A stretch of 64,000 nucleotides of DNA from SHLQ01 sp964517125 (GCA_964517125.1 CAZFBD010000013.1:1-64000); one strand, 5' to 3'. Counted from the stretch's first letter, positions 15,696-25,469 are shown. Numbers and translations are program-made. Notes: a model not told the origin generated them from the letters alone.

Positions 15696-17248
15696 TGACA
15701 TCGCCAACCACCGAACAACCAGCACGTGTTCAGCTCGATGGGCCGGGAGTCTCCATTGCCGAGGTGAGTAGGGTGGCTCGCGAACGCGCCCCAATCGAAC
15801 TCACGCCCACGGCAATCGAGCGAATGGCCAACTCCCGCGCCGTCGTGGAGCGGCTCGCCGAAGGTGATCCGAAGTACGGCATCTCCACCGGGTTCGGCGC
15901 GCTCGCCACGGTCTCCATTCCCCACGACCGGCGACAGGCGTTGCAGACCGCGCTCGTCCGGTCCCACGCAGCCGGAATGGGCGACCCGGTTGAAGATGAA
16001 GTGGTGCGTGCAATGGTGTTCCTTCGGGCACGCACTCTGGCGTTGGGCGCAAGCGGAGCACGTCCGATCGTCGCCCAGGCCATGGTGAACCTGCTCAACG
16101 CTGGCATCTCCCCAATCGTTCCGGAGTATGGCTCGCTCGGAGCAAGCGGCGATCTCGCACCACTCGCACACGGGGCCATGGCCATCCTTGGCGAAGGCGA
16201 TGTGATGTACGAGGGCCATCGGGTGCCCGCGGCCGCGGCGCTGACCGCTGCCGGCCTCGAACCAATCTCCCTCATGGAAAAGGAGGGATTGTCGGTCACG
16301 AACGGCACCGATGCGATCCTTGGCATGCTTTGTCTCGCCATCGACGACGCCCAACGGCTCCTCGCACAGGCCGACATGATCACGGCCATAACCGTCGAAG
16401 GCCTGTTGGCCACCGATGCTCCGTTTGCCGCTGATCTTCAGCGGTTGCGACCCCAACCTGGTCAGGCCGTCAGCGCTGCGAACCTCCGGACGATGTTGGC
16501 CAACTCTGCAATCGTGGCCAGTCACAAGACCGACGACAGTCGGGTTCAAGACGCCTACTCCATCCGCTGCACTCCATCAGTCAACGGCGCAGCGCGAGAC
16601 ACGCTCGATCACGTTCGCCGTGTTGCGGAGAACGAGCTTGCGTCGGCGATCGACAACCCCATGGTGCTCGCCGACGGGCGAGTCGAATCATGCGGAAACT
16701 TCCACGGTGCACCTCTGGGTTTCGCCGCAGACTTTCTTGCCATCGCCATGTCCGAGGTTGGCGCAATTTCTGAACGAAGGATGGATCGACTTCTGGACCG
16801 AACCCGCAATCATGGTCTGCCGCCCTTTCTTGCCGACGAAGTTGGGGTCGACAGCGGCCTCATGATCGGGCACTACACGGCCGCAGCCATGGCTTCGGAA
16901 AACAAGCGACTCGCCATGCCGGCTTCCGTCGACTCTCTCCCAACATCGGGGATGCAGGAAGACCATGTGTCAATGGCGTGGGGAGCAGTGCGAAAGCTCC
17001 GTCAACTCCTGGACAATGTTCGTCGCATTCTGGCGGTGGAATGGGTCATCGCTGCTCGAGCGGTCGATCTTCGGTCGCCGTTGATCCCGGGAGTTGCAAC
17101 CGCGGCCGTGATCGATGTCCTCCGAACCGAGGTTGCGGGGCCGGGTCCAGATCGATTCCTCTCGCCCGATCTGGGGCGCGCGGAAACGCTGCTTCGTTCC
17201 ACCAAAACCGAAGCCGCACTTGAAGCACGAGACCTCCACCTCGACTGA
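15695..17248 (+). CDS. hutH: Histidine ammonia-lyase (canonical)
   Basis: A 517-residue histidase converting L-histidine to urocanate and ammonia. The MIO triad is intact: GSLGASGDLAPL with Ala150-Ser151-Gly152. Other catalytic features are present: YGISTGFGALA, TNGTDAILG, QDAYSIRCTPSVNGA, CGNFHGAPLGFAAD and SGMQEDHVSM. I start it at ATG 15695, which overlaps the last base of the regulator stop; the TTG at 15692 is less likely. It is expressed with the IclR gene and apart from the operon carrying the MIO-altered paralogue, hutU, hutF and hutI. Length is normal for HutH. Confidence 0.95.
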   Translation: MTSPTTEQPARVQLDGPGVSIAEVSRVARERAPIELTPTAIERMANSRAVVERLAEGDPKYGISTGFGALATVSIPHDRRQALQTALVRSHAAGMGDPVEDEVVRAMVFLRARTLALGASGARPIVAQAMVNLLNAGISPIVPEYGSLGASGDLAPLAHGAMAILGEGDVMYEGHRVPAAAALTAAGLEPISLMEKEGLSVTNGTDAILGMLCLAIDDAQRLLAQADMITAITVEGLLATDAPFAADLQRLRPQPGQAVSAANLRTMLANSAIVASHKTDDSRVQDAYSIRCTPSVNGAARDTLDHVRRVAENELASAIDNPMVLADGRVESCGNFHGAPLGFAADFLAIAMSEVGAISERRMDRLLDRTRNHGLPPFLADEVGVDSGLMIGHYTAAAMASENKRLAMPASVDSLPTSGMQEDHVSMAWGAVRKLRQLLDNVRRILAVEWVIAARAVDLRSPLIPGVATAAVIDVLRTEVAGPGPDRFLSPDLGRAETLLRSTKTEAALEARDLHLD

Positions 17249-17328
17249 CGACTCAAGGCGACACCTTCACGCGTCGATCCAATCGGTGACCATGGGCGGC
17301 GGAGCCCCGAGGATGCGGAGGGCGGACC

Positions 17329-17901
17329 GTGCATCAAAACATCGAAACGATTCTTCTGGCATTCGTTGCGGCCATCGTTGCCCTCGTCGTGACGCAGTGC
17401 GGGGCCGACGACCCGGCCGTCGACGATGAACCTGAAGAAGCAATCGCAGCACCGGCAACCACAACCAGCACCACGCTGCCACCAACCACGACAACCACGA
17501 TCGCTGCCGACACGCTGCCGGTGAGCGTTGCGCCCGTGCTCGCCACCGATGACCCCGATGCAATCGCCTACTGCCTCGCCACGTCGATGGTCAGCAACGT
17601 GCTCGTGACCGGTGTACGAGGTGACATCGACGCCGTCCAGCGCTCGATCGATCGTCGTTCCGACGTGATTCGCACTGTCGTGCCTCCAGAGGAGATCGCC
17701 ACCGACATTGAGACCGTGCTCGTGACGTCCGACATGATCACGACGATGCTCGGCTCCGACGACCTCGCACTCGAGGAAAAGCGGGATCGCCTTGCGGTGA
17801 TCGTCACCGATGAGACCTTCCGATCGAGCGTGTCGGCAGTCGCGCAGTTCGAGGCCGACACCTGCATGGCAGATCCCGAAGGTGCGCAACCCACCAACTG
17901 A
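17329..17901 (+). CDS. Hypothetical exported or membrane-anchored protein
   Basis: A 190-residue protein from GTG 17329. It opens with a hydrophobic segment (ETILLAFVAAIVALVVTQCGADD, residues 6-24) that is either an uncleaved anchor or a signal; the Cys at the end lacks a proper lipobox. A Thr/Pro-rich linker (TTTSTTLPPTTTTTI) follows, then a folded domain with two Cys (YCLATSMV and ADTCMAD) that may pair outside the cell. The Thr/Pro linker is of the kind seen in other envelope proteins of this window (35289 and 59973). No known family recognised. It lies 80 bp after hutH but need not be linked to histidine metabolism. Confidence 0.65.
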   Translation: MHQNIETILLAFVAAIVALVVTQCGADDPAVDDEPEEAIAAPATTTSTTLPPTTTTTIAADTLPVSVAPVLATDDPDAIAYCLATSMVSNVLVTGVRGDIDAVQRSIDRRSDVIRTVVPPEEIATDIETVLVTSDMITTMLGSDDLALEEKRDRLAVIVTDETFRSSVSAVAQFEADTCMADPEGAQPTN

Positions 17902-18022
17902 CGCCCTGCGTTCCCAGCGCATGTCACAGTCAGAAGCGGATGAAACCAGCTGATCGCGGTGGTTGAGTAGCCAACGCAACGGAGCTAAGCGGGCTACCGT
18001 CTCGTCCGGGGGAGATCAGTTG

Positions 18023-18905
18023 ATGGCAGAGAACATCGTGCGCGCCATTGTTGGTGTTCTGGGAGTGACTGGTGCCGCATGGTTCCTGATCTCTGCGGTC
18101 CGCACCATGGTCATCCCGCGCCCCGAACATGTGTGGATCACCACAAGTGCGTTCAACCTCGCGCGTCGGTTCTCGCACTGGCGGGCCACGAGGACTGACG
18201 ACGAACATCGGCGCCACCGAATCCTCGGCGCCTTCGCTCCCATCGTCCTCATTTCGCTGCCGCTGATGTGGTCGGTTGGCGTCATCGTCTCGTTCTCTGG
18301 CATCTTCTGGGCGTTGCTCGGCGGTTCGGTTCTCGACGCAGTCGAGCTCTCGGGTTCGTCGCTCACCACCCTCGGTTTCACGCAGGCTCCAACGTTTCTG
18401 ACCCGCATCGTCGCGATTGTCGAGGCGCTGCTCGGCCTGGCGCTCGTTGCGCTCGTGATCAGCTTTCTTCCCACCCTGTACACCACGTTCTCGCACCGAG
18501 AGATCGCCGTGGGCAAGCTCACCATTCCTCGTGGCTCTCGGCCTCAGAAACTGCGCTCGACACCGCGTCGTTCGTCACCTGCACCGGCCTCATCTCCAGC
18601 ACGGACAGGCAGAAACCATGATCCGATCTGACTACTTGGCGTTGCGTATGATCGCCGACTTCTACGACATCGCACCCGAACACGCTCCACATGACGAGTC
18701 CACCCTGTCCATCGGACGACACGACTTCGACCGACTGTGGGAGCGCTTGGAGCGTGGCGGAATTCGTATCGACGTGGATCAGGACCAGGCCTGGGCCGAC
18801 TTCGTTGGCTGGCGCGTCAACTACGAGAGCGCACTTGGCGGTCTGAAGCGGCTCGTTGGCGATGTTCCCAGCCATTGGAGTCGAGACGAGATGCCGAATG
18901 TCTGA
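18023..18905 (+). pseudogene. Ion-channel (two-TM potassium channel-like) gene broken in three frames
   Basis: The first part (ATG 18023 to about 18525) encodes three hydrophobic segments and a pore-like loop SGSSLTTLGF, resembling two-TM/two-pore potassium channel proteins of actinobacteria. After FSHREIAVGKLT the natural continuation switches to another frame (SSWLSASETALDTASFV, about 18525-18610) and then to a third (AETMIRSDYLALRMIADFYDI, to the TGA at 18903-18905), which reads like the cytosolic C-domain of the same family. Joined, the pieces give about 290 residues where such proteins have roughly 350-390, so an internal stretch is probably deleted as well. It is a decayed gene or a local sequencing/assembly error. 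The start has GGGGGAG upstream. Confidence 0.6.
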
Positions 18906-20169
18906 TCTCGCCGTCTTTGCAATTCTGCTCGCCGTCGTTTCCCTCTTCCGGGAACGACTCAAGATGCTCCCGCTCACGCCACCGATGCTCTACGTCGGTG
19001 CCGGACTCATTCTCGGACCGAAGGTGCTCGGCGTCGTTGAGCTCGGCCTCGAAGACGAATCCGTCGTGCTCCTCGCCGAGCTCACTCTTGCGCTGCTGCT
19101 GTTCTCCGACGCCGCTCGAATCGACACACGTCCCGACCGTCTCTCGTTCGGCTTTCCGGCCCGGCTTCTTGCGATCGGACTGCCGTTGACGATCGGGCTC
19201 GGCACGCTCGTGACCCGAGCGCTGCTCCCCGATCTCACCTGGGCGCAGGCCGCGCTGGTCGCCACGATCCTTGCCCCAACCGACGCAGCGCTCGGTGAGG
19301 CGGTCGTTACCAACCCGGCGGTGCCAGTCCGCATCCGTCAGGCCCTCAACGTTGAATCCGGCTTGAACGACGGCCTCGTCGTGCCCGTCTTCACACTGCT
19401 CCTTGCGATCGTCGCCGGGTCCGAGATCGAAAGCGTCAGCACCCTCGTTGGCGAAGCCGCCGGCGAGATCGCGATCGGCGTGCTTGTCGGCGCCGCCACC
19501 GCAATCATCATGTCGTTCATCATCCCCGCCGTGAAACGCCTCGAATGGACCGACGGAGAAGGCCTTCGCCTCGTCGCCCTCGGTTGTGGGCTGGCCGCCT
19601 ACGCCGGCGCCGAAGTGATCGGTGGCAACGGCTTCCTCGCTGCGTTCGCGGCTGGTCTCATCGCCAGCAAGCGGATCGGCCCCGATGTTGCGAAGCGAAC
19701 GGAACTGGCGGAGGACATCGGCCAGATCGGAGCGTCGATCACGTTCGTGCTCTTCGGCGCACTGCTCGTTGTACCGGCCATGGAATCCGCAAGCTTCGCC
19801 GTGCTCTTCTGCGCCCTCGGCACGCTCACGGTCGGCCGCATGCTGCCGGTGGCCATCTCTCTCATGGGCACCGGCCTCAAGTTCCCGACCGTCGTATTCA
19901 TGGGTTGGTTCGGGCCGCGCGGGCTCGCCTCGATGCTCTTCGGACTTCTCGTCGTCACCGAAGGCGACATCGACACCGCCGACGACCTGTTCTCCGTCGT
20001 CGTGCTCGTCATCCTCGCGTCGGTCGTGCTCCACGGCATGACGGCAGCCCCCTGGGCGCAGAAGTACGGCCGCTGGTTCGAAGCCCACGGCGTGATGACC
20101 GACGACATGCCCGAAGCCGAAGCCGTCATGGAAAGTCGAACGCGCGGAGAACGCGCAACCAACGAGTGA
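18898..20169 (+). CDS. Na+(K+)/H+ antiporter, CPA1/NhaP type
   Basis: A 423-residue integral membrane antiporter with about 12-13 hydrophobic segments. It has the CPA1 landmarks: LAPTDAALGEAVV (the ion-binding TD region), NVESGLNDGLVVPVF (the ND pair of the transport site) and WFGPRGLASMLFGLLVV near the C-terminus. It exchanges cations for protons across the cytoplasmic membrane. I start it at ATG 18898 (MSDLAVFAILL), which overlaps the end of the channel remnant upstream; the 42 bases before in the same frame have no family support. A channel and an antiporter side by side suggest ion or pH homeostasis. Confidence 0.88.
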   Translation: MSDLAVFAILLAVVSLFRERLKMLPLTPPMLYVGAGLILGPKVLGVVELGLEDESVVLLAELTLALLLFSDAARIDTRPDRLSFGFPARLLAIGLPLTIGLGTLVTRALLPDLTWAQAALVATILAPTDAALGEAVVTNPAVPVRIRQALNVESGLNDGLVVPVFTLLLAIVAGSEIESVSTLVGEAAGEIAIGVLVGAATAIIMSFIIPAVKRLEWTDGEGLRLVALGCGLAAYAGAEVIGGNGFLAAFAAGLIASKRIGPDVAKRTELAEDIGQIGASITFVLFGALLVVPAMESASFAVLFCALGTLTVGRMLPVAISLMGTGLKFPTVVFMGWFGPRGLASMLFGLLVVTEGDIDTADDLFSVVVLVILASVVLHGMTAAPWAQKYGRWFEAHGVMTDDMPEAEAVMESRTRGERATNE

Positions 20170-20184
20170 CCGGGAGGTCAACCA

Positions 20185-21798
20185 ATGCAACCACTGTCGA
20201 TCGCAACCTGGGACGACGTACCGGACCGTGAACCCGTTGGCGCGCTTGTCAGCAACGTCGACCTCGTCATCGTCCGCTGGGACGACAACCACTCCGTTCT
20301 GTACGGACGGTGCCTGCACCGCGGCGCCATGATGGCCGACGGCCACGTGCGTGGCGACGACCTGATCTGCGGACTGCACGGTTGGGACTACGGCTACCGC
20401 ACCGGCATCTCCGCCTACAACAACGATGAACGGCTGCATCGGTTCGCCTCCTGGATCGAAGACGGCAACGTCATGGTCGACGCCGAAGAGATCCTCGGCT
20501 GGGAGAAGGACAACCCCCAGCCCTACGACCGCACCGCCTATCAAGGGGCGTTCCAGGACCATCACGGCACCGAGGACGAACCCCACGTCGGCCTCATCCG
20601 CACTCTGTCGAAGGACGGACTTTCCAAGATGGGCCACCACGGACCCGTCACCGCCATGGGTGTGTCACGAGAGCTCCTCCCCAAGTGGGACGACATCCAG
20701 TTCGTCACTGCGCAGCTGGCACGGCGACCGCTGCTCGATGACGTCGAGATCAGCACCGGCGTGGTCATCGGTCCGAACGCCGAGAAGCCGCTCCACCTGG
20801 ACATCCCGCTGTTCGTGTCGGACATGAGCTTCGGCGCACTGTCCGAAGAGGCGAAGATCTCCTTGGCCAAAGGCGCCGAGCTCGCCGGCACGGGCATCTG
20901 CTCGGGCGAAGGCGGCATGCTCCCCGAAGAGCAGGCCGAAAACTCGCACTACTTCTACGAGCTCGCATCCGGACGGTTTGGTTGGTCCCTGGACAAGGTC
21001 AAGAAGGTGCAGGCGTTCCACTTCAAGTTCGGACAGGGCGCCAAAACCGGAACCGGTGGACACCTCCCCGGAAACAAGGTGATCGGCCGCATCGCCGAAG
21101 TGCGCGAGCTCGAGGAGGGCCAGGACGCCATCAGCCCCGCCACCTTCCCGGACCTCACCACCGAGGACGACTACCGCCGGGTCGCAGCCGAGGTTCGCGA
21201 AGCTTCGGGCGGCATCCCGATCGGGGCCAAGCTCTCGGCCCAGCACATCGAGGACGACATCGACGCCGCCCTCCGCATCGGCGTCGACTACATCATCCTC
21301 GACGGACGAGGCGGCGGAACCGGCGCCGCGCCTGAGGTGTTCCGGAACCACATCAGCGTGCCCACCATCCCCGCACTCGCCCGAGCTCGCACACACCTGG
21401 ATCGCATCGGTCGGATCGATGTCACTCTTGTCATCACCGGTGGCCTTCGCACCCACACCGACTTCGCCAAGGCGCTCGCCCTGGGCGCGGACGCAATCGC
21501 ACTGTCGAACGCACCGATGCAGGCGATCGGCTGCATCGGCATGCGCGCCTGCAACACCGACAACTGCCCCGTCGGCATCGCCACCCAGAAGAAAGACCTG
21601 CGAGCTCGGCTCATGATCGACGAAGCCGCCGAACGACTCGGACGCTGGTTCGAGGCATCCACCGACCTCATGGAAGTGCTCGCACGAGCGTGCGGCCACG
21701 ACTCGCTCAGCGACTTCAGCCCGTCGGACCTCACGACCTTCGACAAGCAGATGGCTGAACTGACGGGAATTCGATTCGGCGGCGTCGGGGTCTCCTGA
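20185..21798 (+). CDS. Rieske [2Fe-2S] domain fused to an FMN glutamate-synthase domain
   Basis: A 537-residue two-domain protein. Residues 1-110 form a Rieske domain with both ligand pairs, Cys43-x-His45 and Cys62-x2-His65. Residues 150-520 are the FMN/3Fe-4S central domain of glutamate synthase (GltS): SFGALSEEAKISLAKGAELAGTG, GQGAKTGTGGHLPGNKV, ILDGRGGGTGAAPEVF, and the cluster cysteines Cys450, Cys456, Cys461 in the C-x5-C-x4-C pattern. There is no glutaminase domain, so it cannot make glutamate from glutamine alone. Family proteins of this type are redox enzymes of uncertain substrate; the Rieske centre could feed electrons to the FMN. It sits 15 bp after the antiporter and 3 bp before malic enzyme. 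Confidence 0.82.
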   Translation: MQPLSIATWDDVPDREPVGALVSNVDLVIVRWDDNHSVLYGRCLHRGAMMADGHVRGDDLICGLHGWDYGYRTGISAYNNDERLHRFASWIEDGNVMVDAEEILGWEKDNPQPYDRTAYQGAFQDHHGTEDEPHVGLIRTLSKDGLSKMGHHGPVTAMGVSRELLPKWDDIQFVTAQLARRPLLDDVEISTGVVIGPNAEKPLHLDIPLFVSDMSFGALSEEAKISLAKGAELAGTGICSGEGGMLPEEQAENSHYFYELASGRFGWSLDKVKKVQAFHFKFGQGAKTGTGGHLPGNKVIGRIAEVRELEEGQDAISPATFPDLTTEDDYRRVAAEVREASGGIPIGAKLSAQHIEDDIDAALRIGVDYIILDGRGGGTGAAPEVFRNHISVPTIPALARARTHLDRIGRIDVTLVITGGLRTHTDFAKALALGADAIALSNAPMQAIGCIGMRACNTDNCPVGIATQKKDLRARLMIDEAAERLGRWFEASTDLMEVLARACGHDSLSDFSPSDLTTFDKQMAELTGIRFGGVGVS

Positions 21799-21801
21799 CC
21801 G

Positions 21802-23457
21802 ATGAACGACACGTCACACAACCCGATGCACGCCGGACAGGACATCCTCAACGACCCGCTGCGCAACAAGGGCACCGCCTTCACCCTGCAGGAACGGCGC
21901 ATCCTGCGGATCGAAGGTCACCTTCCTCCAGCGGTCGAAACCGTCGAGGAACAGCTGGCCCGCACGCGCCACGAGTTCGATCGATTCGAGGACGAGCTCG
22001 AACAGCACATCTACCTTCGGGCGCTCCAGGACAGCAACGAGGTGCTGTTTCATCGATTCGTGCGGGAGAACCTCGCCGACACGCTGCCCATCGTCTACAC
22101 ACCAACCGTTGGTCGGGCCACGCAGGAATTCAGTCGCATCTATCGACGACCCCGCGGCCTTTTCCTCTCGTGGGAATCCCGATCACGCATGCGCGAGCAG
22201 TTGGCATCGGTCGATCGGGAGATCGACGTGATCGTCGCCACCGATGGCGAACGCATCCTCGGCCTGGGCGATCAGGGCGCCGGCGGCATGGGCATCCCCA
22301 TCGGCAAACTCAGCCTGTACTCGGCCTTTGGCGGTATCGACCCGGCCCGCACATTGCCGATCATGTTGGACGTCGGCACAAACAACGAGGATCGCCTCGG
22401 CGGCACGTATTACCTCGGTCTTCGTCAACCCCGCATCACCCCCGACGAGTACGACGCGTTCCTCGAGCAGTTCGTCGACGAGGTGAAGCGACGGTGGCCG
22501 AACGTCCTTCTGCAGTGGGAGGACTTCGCCCAACACAACGCGACCCGATTGCTCGACCGGCATCGGGAACGCATTCTCAGTTTCAACGATGACATCCAGG
22601 GCACGGCCGCGGTCTCGTTGGCGGCGATCCAGGCAGCCATCGGTGCGAGTGGCGGTTTGCTGGCAGACCAACGCATCTGCATCCTCGGCGCCGGATCGGC
22701 CGGCACCGGCATCGCATCGATGCTCCGGGATGCGCTCGCCGACGCTGGCGTCGACGCTCCGCTCGAACGCATCATCCTCATCGACGCCGAAGGCATCGTG
22801 CACGACGAGCGCAGCGATCTGCGACCCCATCAGATCCCCTTGGCACATGCGCACGCGTCCATCGCATCATGGGCAGACGTCAGCACCGACGTTCTCGAGA
22901 CGGCCCTCCGCGAGCATCGAGCCAGCATTCTCGTCGGCGTTTCCGGACAACCGGGCCTCTTCACCGAAGCAGCGATACGCACCATGGCCGCGGGCTGTTC
23001 TGCGCCGATCATCATGCCGCTCTCGAACCCAACCAGTCGCGCGGAAGCTGCGCCCGAAGATCTGTTCGCCTGGACCGACGGGCGAGCCATCGTTGCGACG
23101 GGGTCGCCGTTCGAACCGGTCATGCACGACGGCGTCGCACACACGATCTCCCAGTCGAACAACGTCTACGTGTTCCCCGGCGTCGGGCTCGGCGCCGTCG
23201 CCGCACAGGCGACCGCCATCTCGGACGAAATGCTGATGGTCGCCGCCCGGACCGTCGCCGACCCAGATGGAGTCGCGGCAATCAGCGATGGCGTTCTGCC
23301 ACCGCTGGACGATGTTCCCGAGGTGAGCATGCGCATCGCTCGCGCCGTCGCACGCATCGCTCGAGATCGAGGCCTCGCACCCGATCGAACGAACGACGAG
23401 CTCGACGCCCGCATCGACGAGATGCGCTGGACGCCCACCTACCCCAAGGTCATCTGA
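21802..23457 (+). CDS. NAD(P)-dependent malic enzyme
   Basis: A 551-residue malic enzyme of the large (SfcA/MaeA-like) type. It decarboxylates L-malate to pyruvate with reduction of NAD(P). Seen are the N-terminal signature DPLRNKGTAFTLQERRIL, the Tyr motif LPIVYTPTVGRATQEFS, the metal-binding LQWEDFAQHNATRLL, FNDDIQGTAAVSLAA with the divalent-metal ligands, and the Rossmann loop ILGAGSAGTGIASML. The length is normal. It follows the Rieske-GltS fusion by 3 bp and is probably in the same transcript; the connection could be NAD(P)H supply, but that is inference. Confidence 0.93.
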   Translation: MNDTSHNPMHAGQDILNDPLRNKGTAFTLQERRILRIEGHLPPAVETVEEQLARTRHEFDRFEDELEQHIYLRALQDSNEVLFHRFVRENLADTLPIVYTPTVGRATQEFSRIYRRPRGLFLSWESRSRMREQLASVDREIDVIVATDGERILGLGDQGAGGMGIPIGKLSLYSAFGGIDPARTLPIMLDVGTNNEDRLGGTYYLGLRQPRITPDEYDAFLEQFVDEVKRRWPNVLLQWEDFAQHNATRLLDRHRERILSFNDDIQGTAAVSLAAIQAAIGASGGLLADQRICILGAGSAGTGIASMLRDALADAGVDAPLERIILIDAEGIVHDERSDLRPHQIPLAHAHASIASWADVSTDVLETALREHRASILVGVSGQPGLFTEAAIRTMAAGCSAPIIMPLSNPTSRAEAAPEDLFAWTDGRAIVATGSPFEPVMHDGVAHTISQSNNVYVFPGVGLGAVAAQATAISDEMLMVAARTVADPDGVAAISDGVLPPLDDVPEVSMRIARAVARIARDRGLAPDRTNDELDARIDEMRWTPTYPKVI

Positions 23458-23470
23458 GCGGCGCTCTTCA

Positions 23471-23983
23471 TCAGCCGTACGCGGCGGCAAACGACCGTCT
23501 ACCCCGAGCCAGGAGAGATTCCGCGCTTGCGTAAGAACACCCAACAGCATTCGCTACGTCGTCCACGGATCCGTCACACAGGTATCGCGTCTGCAGAGCA
23601 ACACGTTGTCGCTCAGGCACTTCACCGAGGGCATTCCACACCTTGAGACCGATCGCCGTTTCCGTGTAGTGCGCCGATTGCTCCAGCCAAACAAGTCGTG
23701 CAAAGCGTTGCCGTTGAGCGGCTTCCGATCGCCAGTGGTCGATGATGCGTCGACGTGCAACCGTGATCAGCCAGCCGATCGTCAGGGGACCCATTGGATC
23801 CTTCTGCAACCTGGCCGCCGCCGCAAGAAACGTTTCCGCCGCCAGGTCCTCGGCAAGCGTTGCATCAGAGACTCGGACGCCAATGAAGGAACGGACCGTG
23901 TCGCTGTGGTCAGCAAACAACGTGCCAAGCCTGAGAGAAATCAGATCGTCGCCCGAAGTTCGCGGTCTTGAGTGAGCCACCAA
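23471..23983 (-). CDS. ECF-type RNA polymerase sigma factor
   Basis: A 170-residue protein with the two sigma regions of ECF factors: region 2 (VRSFIGVRVSDATLAEDLAAETFLAAAARLQ ... WLITVARRRIIDHWRSEA) and region 4 (LGEVPERQRVALQTRYLCDGSVDDVANAVGCSYASAESLLARGRRSFAAAYG), the latter a helix-turn-helix for the -35 element. Start is TTG or GTG near 23983-23980. It follows the SARP-like regulator genes on the same strand by about 110 bp. No anti-sigma gene is visible next to it. Confidence 0.8.
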   Translation of the reverse strand: MVAHSRPRTSGDDLISLRLGTLFADHSDTVRSFIGVRVSDATLAEDLAAETFLAAAARLQKDPMGPLTIGWLITVARRRIIDHWRSEAAQRQRFARLVWLEQSAHYTETAIGLKVWNALGEVPERQRVALQTRYLCDGSVDDVANAVGCSYASAESLLARGRRSFAAAYG

Positions 23984-24089
23984 TGCAGACTCGCCCAGAG
24001 TCCTGATGTCTTACTGACAGGACCCTTTTCCCGCCGAGGTCCGCCGGTGTGCCGGCTCGTCGGTACGTCAGGAAAGTGTCAGCGACACC

Positions 24090-25469
24090 TCACACGTCGG
24101 CAAGACGGTCGAGCCAAACGTCCGCTCGACCCAGAACGAGATCAACGGGCCACATTCCCAGAACCTGCCCAGACCAGGGCATCAACAGTTCCGTTGCCGT
24201 TGCGGCCAGGTCCCGATCGCCCATCGTCTCTGCGATCCGACCAAGCGCGACGGGCGCATACAGGTATTGCTTCTCAGGAGCAGTGTCGCGCAACAGCTCT
24301 GCGAACTGCTCTGCCTGCGCCATGACCGGTCGCCCGGATGCCATGTCGCGTAGCAACCGGAACGCCTGTCCTGCATTCGCTCGTACCGCCCCCAGGGCCC
24401 GGTGAAACTCGACATCAGTCAACGGTTCATCAGGCGTGTTGAGTAGCAGTCGCCGTCCGGCCTCAGCCACGTCCAAGAGCCACGGGTCTGCACTGAAGCG
24501 TCCGAACACCAACTCCTCAGCATTGAACGTTCGGGCGCAGTCGATGTCCAACGCTCGCTGGAGCGAGGCAACAGCCATCGTCTCAAAGTCATCCCCAGAA
24601 TTCGCCCAGAGCTCCGTGACCACCTTGCCGTACAGACAGAGCTCCTCGCGGGCTCGCTCCCAGTGCCCGTCTCGGAGAAGCAGGATGAATCGGAATCGGA
24701 CCGCCTCGACGGCCGCATCTGCAAGATCGATGCCCTCAATCGATCGGACGACGACGTCATCGTCCGCAGAACGAGGATGTGCCAGGCGTCGCATGAACTC
24801 GGTCCTCAAGCAGCACAACCGCAGCTCCGGAGTCGCAGCTTCAGCGATCTCCGTCCGGGATACCTCGGCGCCGTCAGACATCAAGTTCAAAGAGTTCGCG
24901 TCGATCGTGATCAGCGTTCGTTCGGACTGGGGCGCATCAACAACTGCGTCTTCGGCGAGAAGGTCCAAAAGCAAGCGATTGCCGCCGTCCCCTCGCTCTT
25001 GCCAGATAAGCGCACGGCACACCCGACGATGGAGATCCTCGTTGTTCCACGCACGAGCATCAAGAGCGTCCAGGGCATCATCGACTCGCCCCACCCCCCA
25101 TAGGCCGATGATTTGGCGCAATGCAAGACGATCTTCGGCTCCGGTCGACACCACTCCGATCGGACGTTCGAACCCTCGAAGTGGCGTCGGCACCGCAATG
25201 GACCGTTCGTTCAGAAGCCGGAGCAGAACCCGAGCCAATTCTTCGCGCCTTCGCTCATCGCTCACACCAACGACTGCGCTCGCTGCCCCCTCGACAACCG
25301 CCTCCGGCAGGCCTGTGTGATGTTGCAACATCGCGTCGACTCGGTTGACCAGCTCAGAAGAACTTGGCTCACCCGAACGGATCCACTGCTCCAGTTGAAC
25401 GAGGGCCATCCGCTCAAGTCGTGTACGCAACACCGTGTGTGACTCCCAACAAGCGGCTCGAGCCACCAC
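24090..25469 (-). CDS. C-terminal (BTAD/TPR-like) part of a SARP-type regulator, probably frameshifted from the upstream DNA-binding part
   Basis: This 459-codon frame opens at GTG 25469 without a convincing ribosome-binding site. Its first 60 residues (HTVLRTRLERMALVQLEQWIRSGEPSSSELVNRVDAMLQHH) resemble the helical BTAD region that follows the winged helix in SARP/AfsR-type regulators. The remainder is a long run of helical pairs (for example RLALRQIIGLWGVGRVDDALDALDARAWNNEDLHRRV) suggesting TPR-like repeats. The DNA-binding half lies just upstream in a different frame, and the two frames overlap for about 200 bases. The simplest reading is one regulator of about 560-570 residues with one base missing near 25440-25493. 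No ATPase motif is visible. Confidence 0.6.
   Translation of the reverse strand: MVARAACWESHTVLRTRLERMALVQLEQWIRSGEPSSSELVNRVDAMLQHHTGLPEAVVEGAASAVVGVSDERRREELARVLLRLLNERSIAVPTPLRGFERPIGVVSTGAEDRLALRQIIGLWGVGRVDDALDALDARAWNNEDLHRRVCRALIWQERGDGGNRLLLDLLAEDAVVDAPQSERTLITIDANSLNLMSDGAEVSRTEIAEAATPELRLCCLRTEFMRRLAHPRSADDDVVVRSIEGIDLADAAVEAVRFRFILLLRDGHWERAREELCLYGKVVTELWANSGDDFETMAVASLQRALDIDCARTFNAEELVFGRFSADPWLLDVAEAGRRLLLNTPDEPLTDVEFHRALGAVRANAGQAFRLLRDMASGRPVMAQAEQFAELLRDTAPEKQYLYAPVALGRIAETMGDRDLAATATELLMPWSGQVLGMWPVDLVLGRADVWLDRLADV

Noticed and set aside
18817..20640. A 607-codon open frame on the minus strand across the antiporter and the Rieske-GltS gene
   Set aside because: It is an antisense shadow typical of high-GC coding sequence: His/Asp/Glu-rich, no family character, and covered by two well-supported plus-strand genes.
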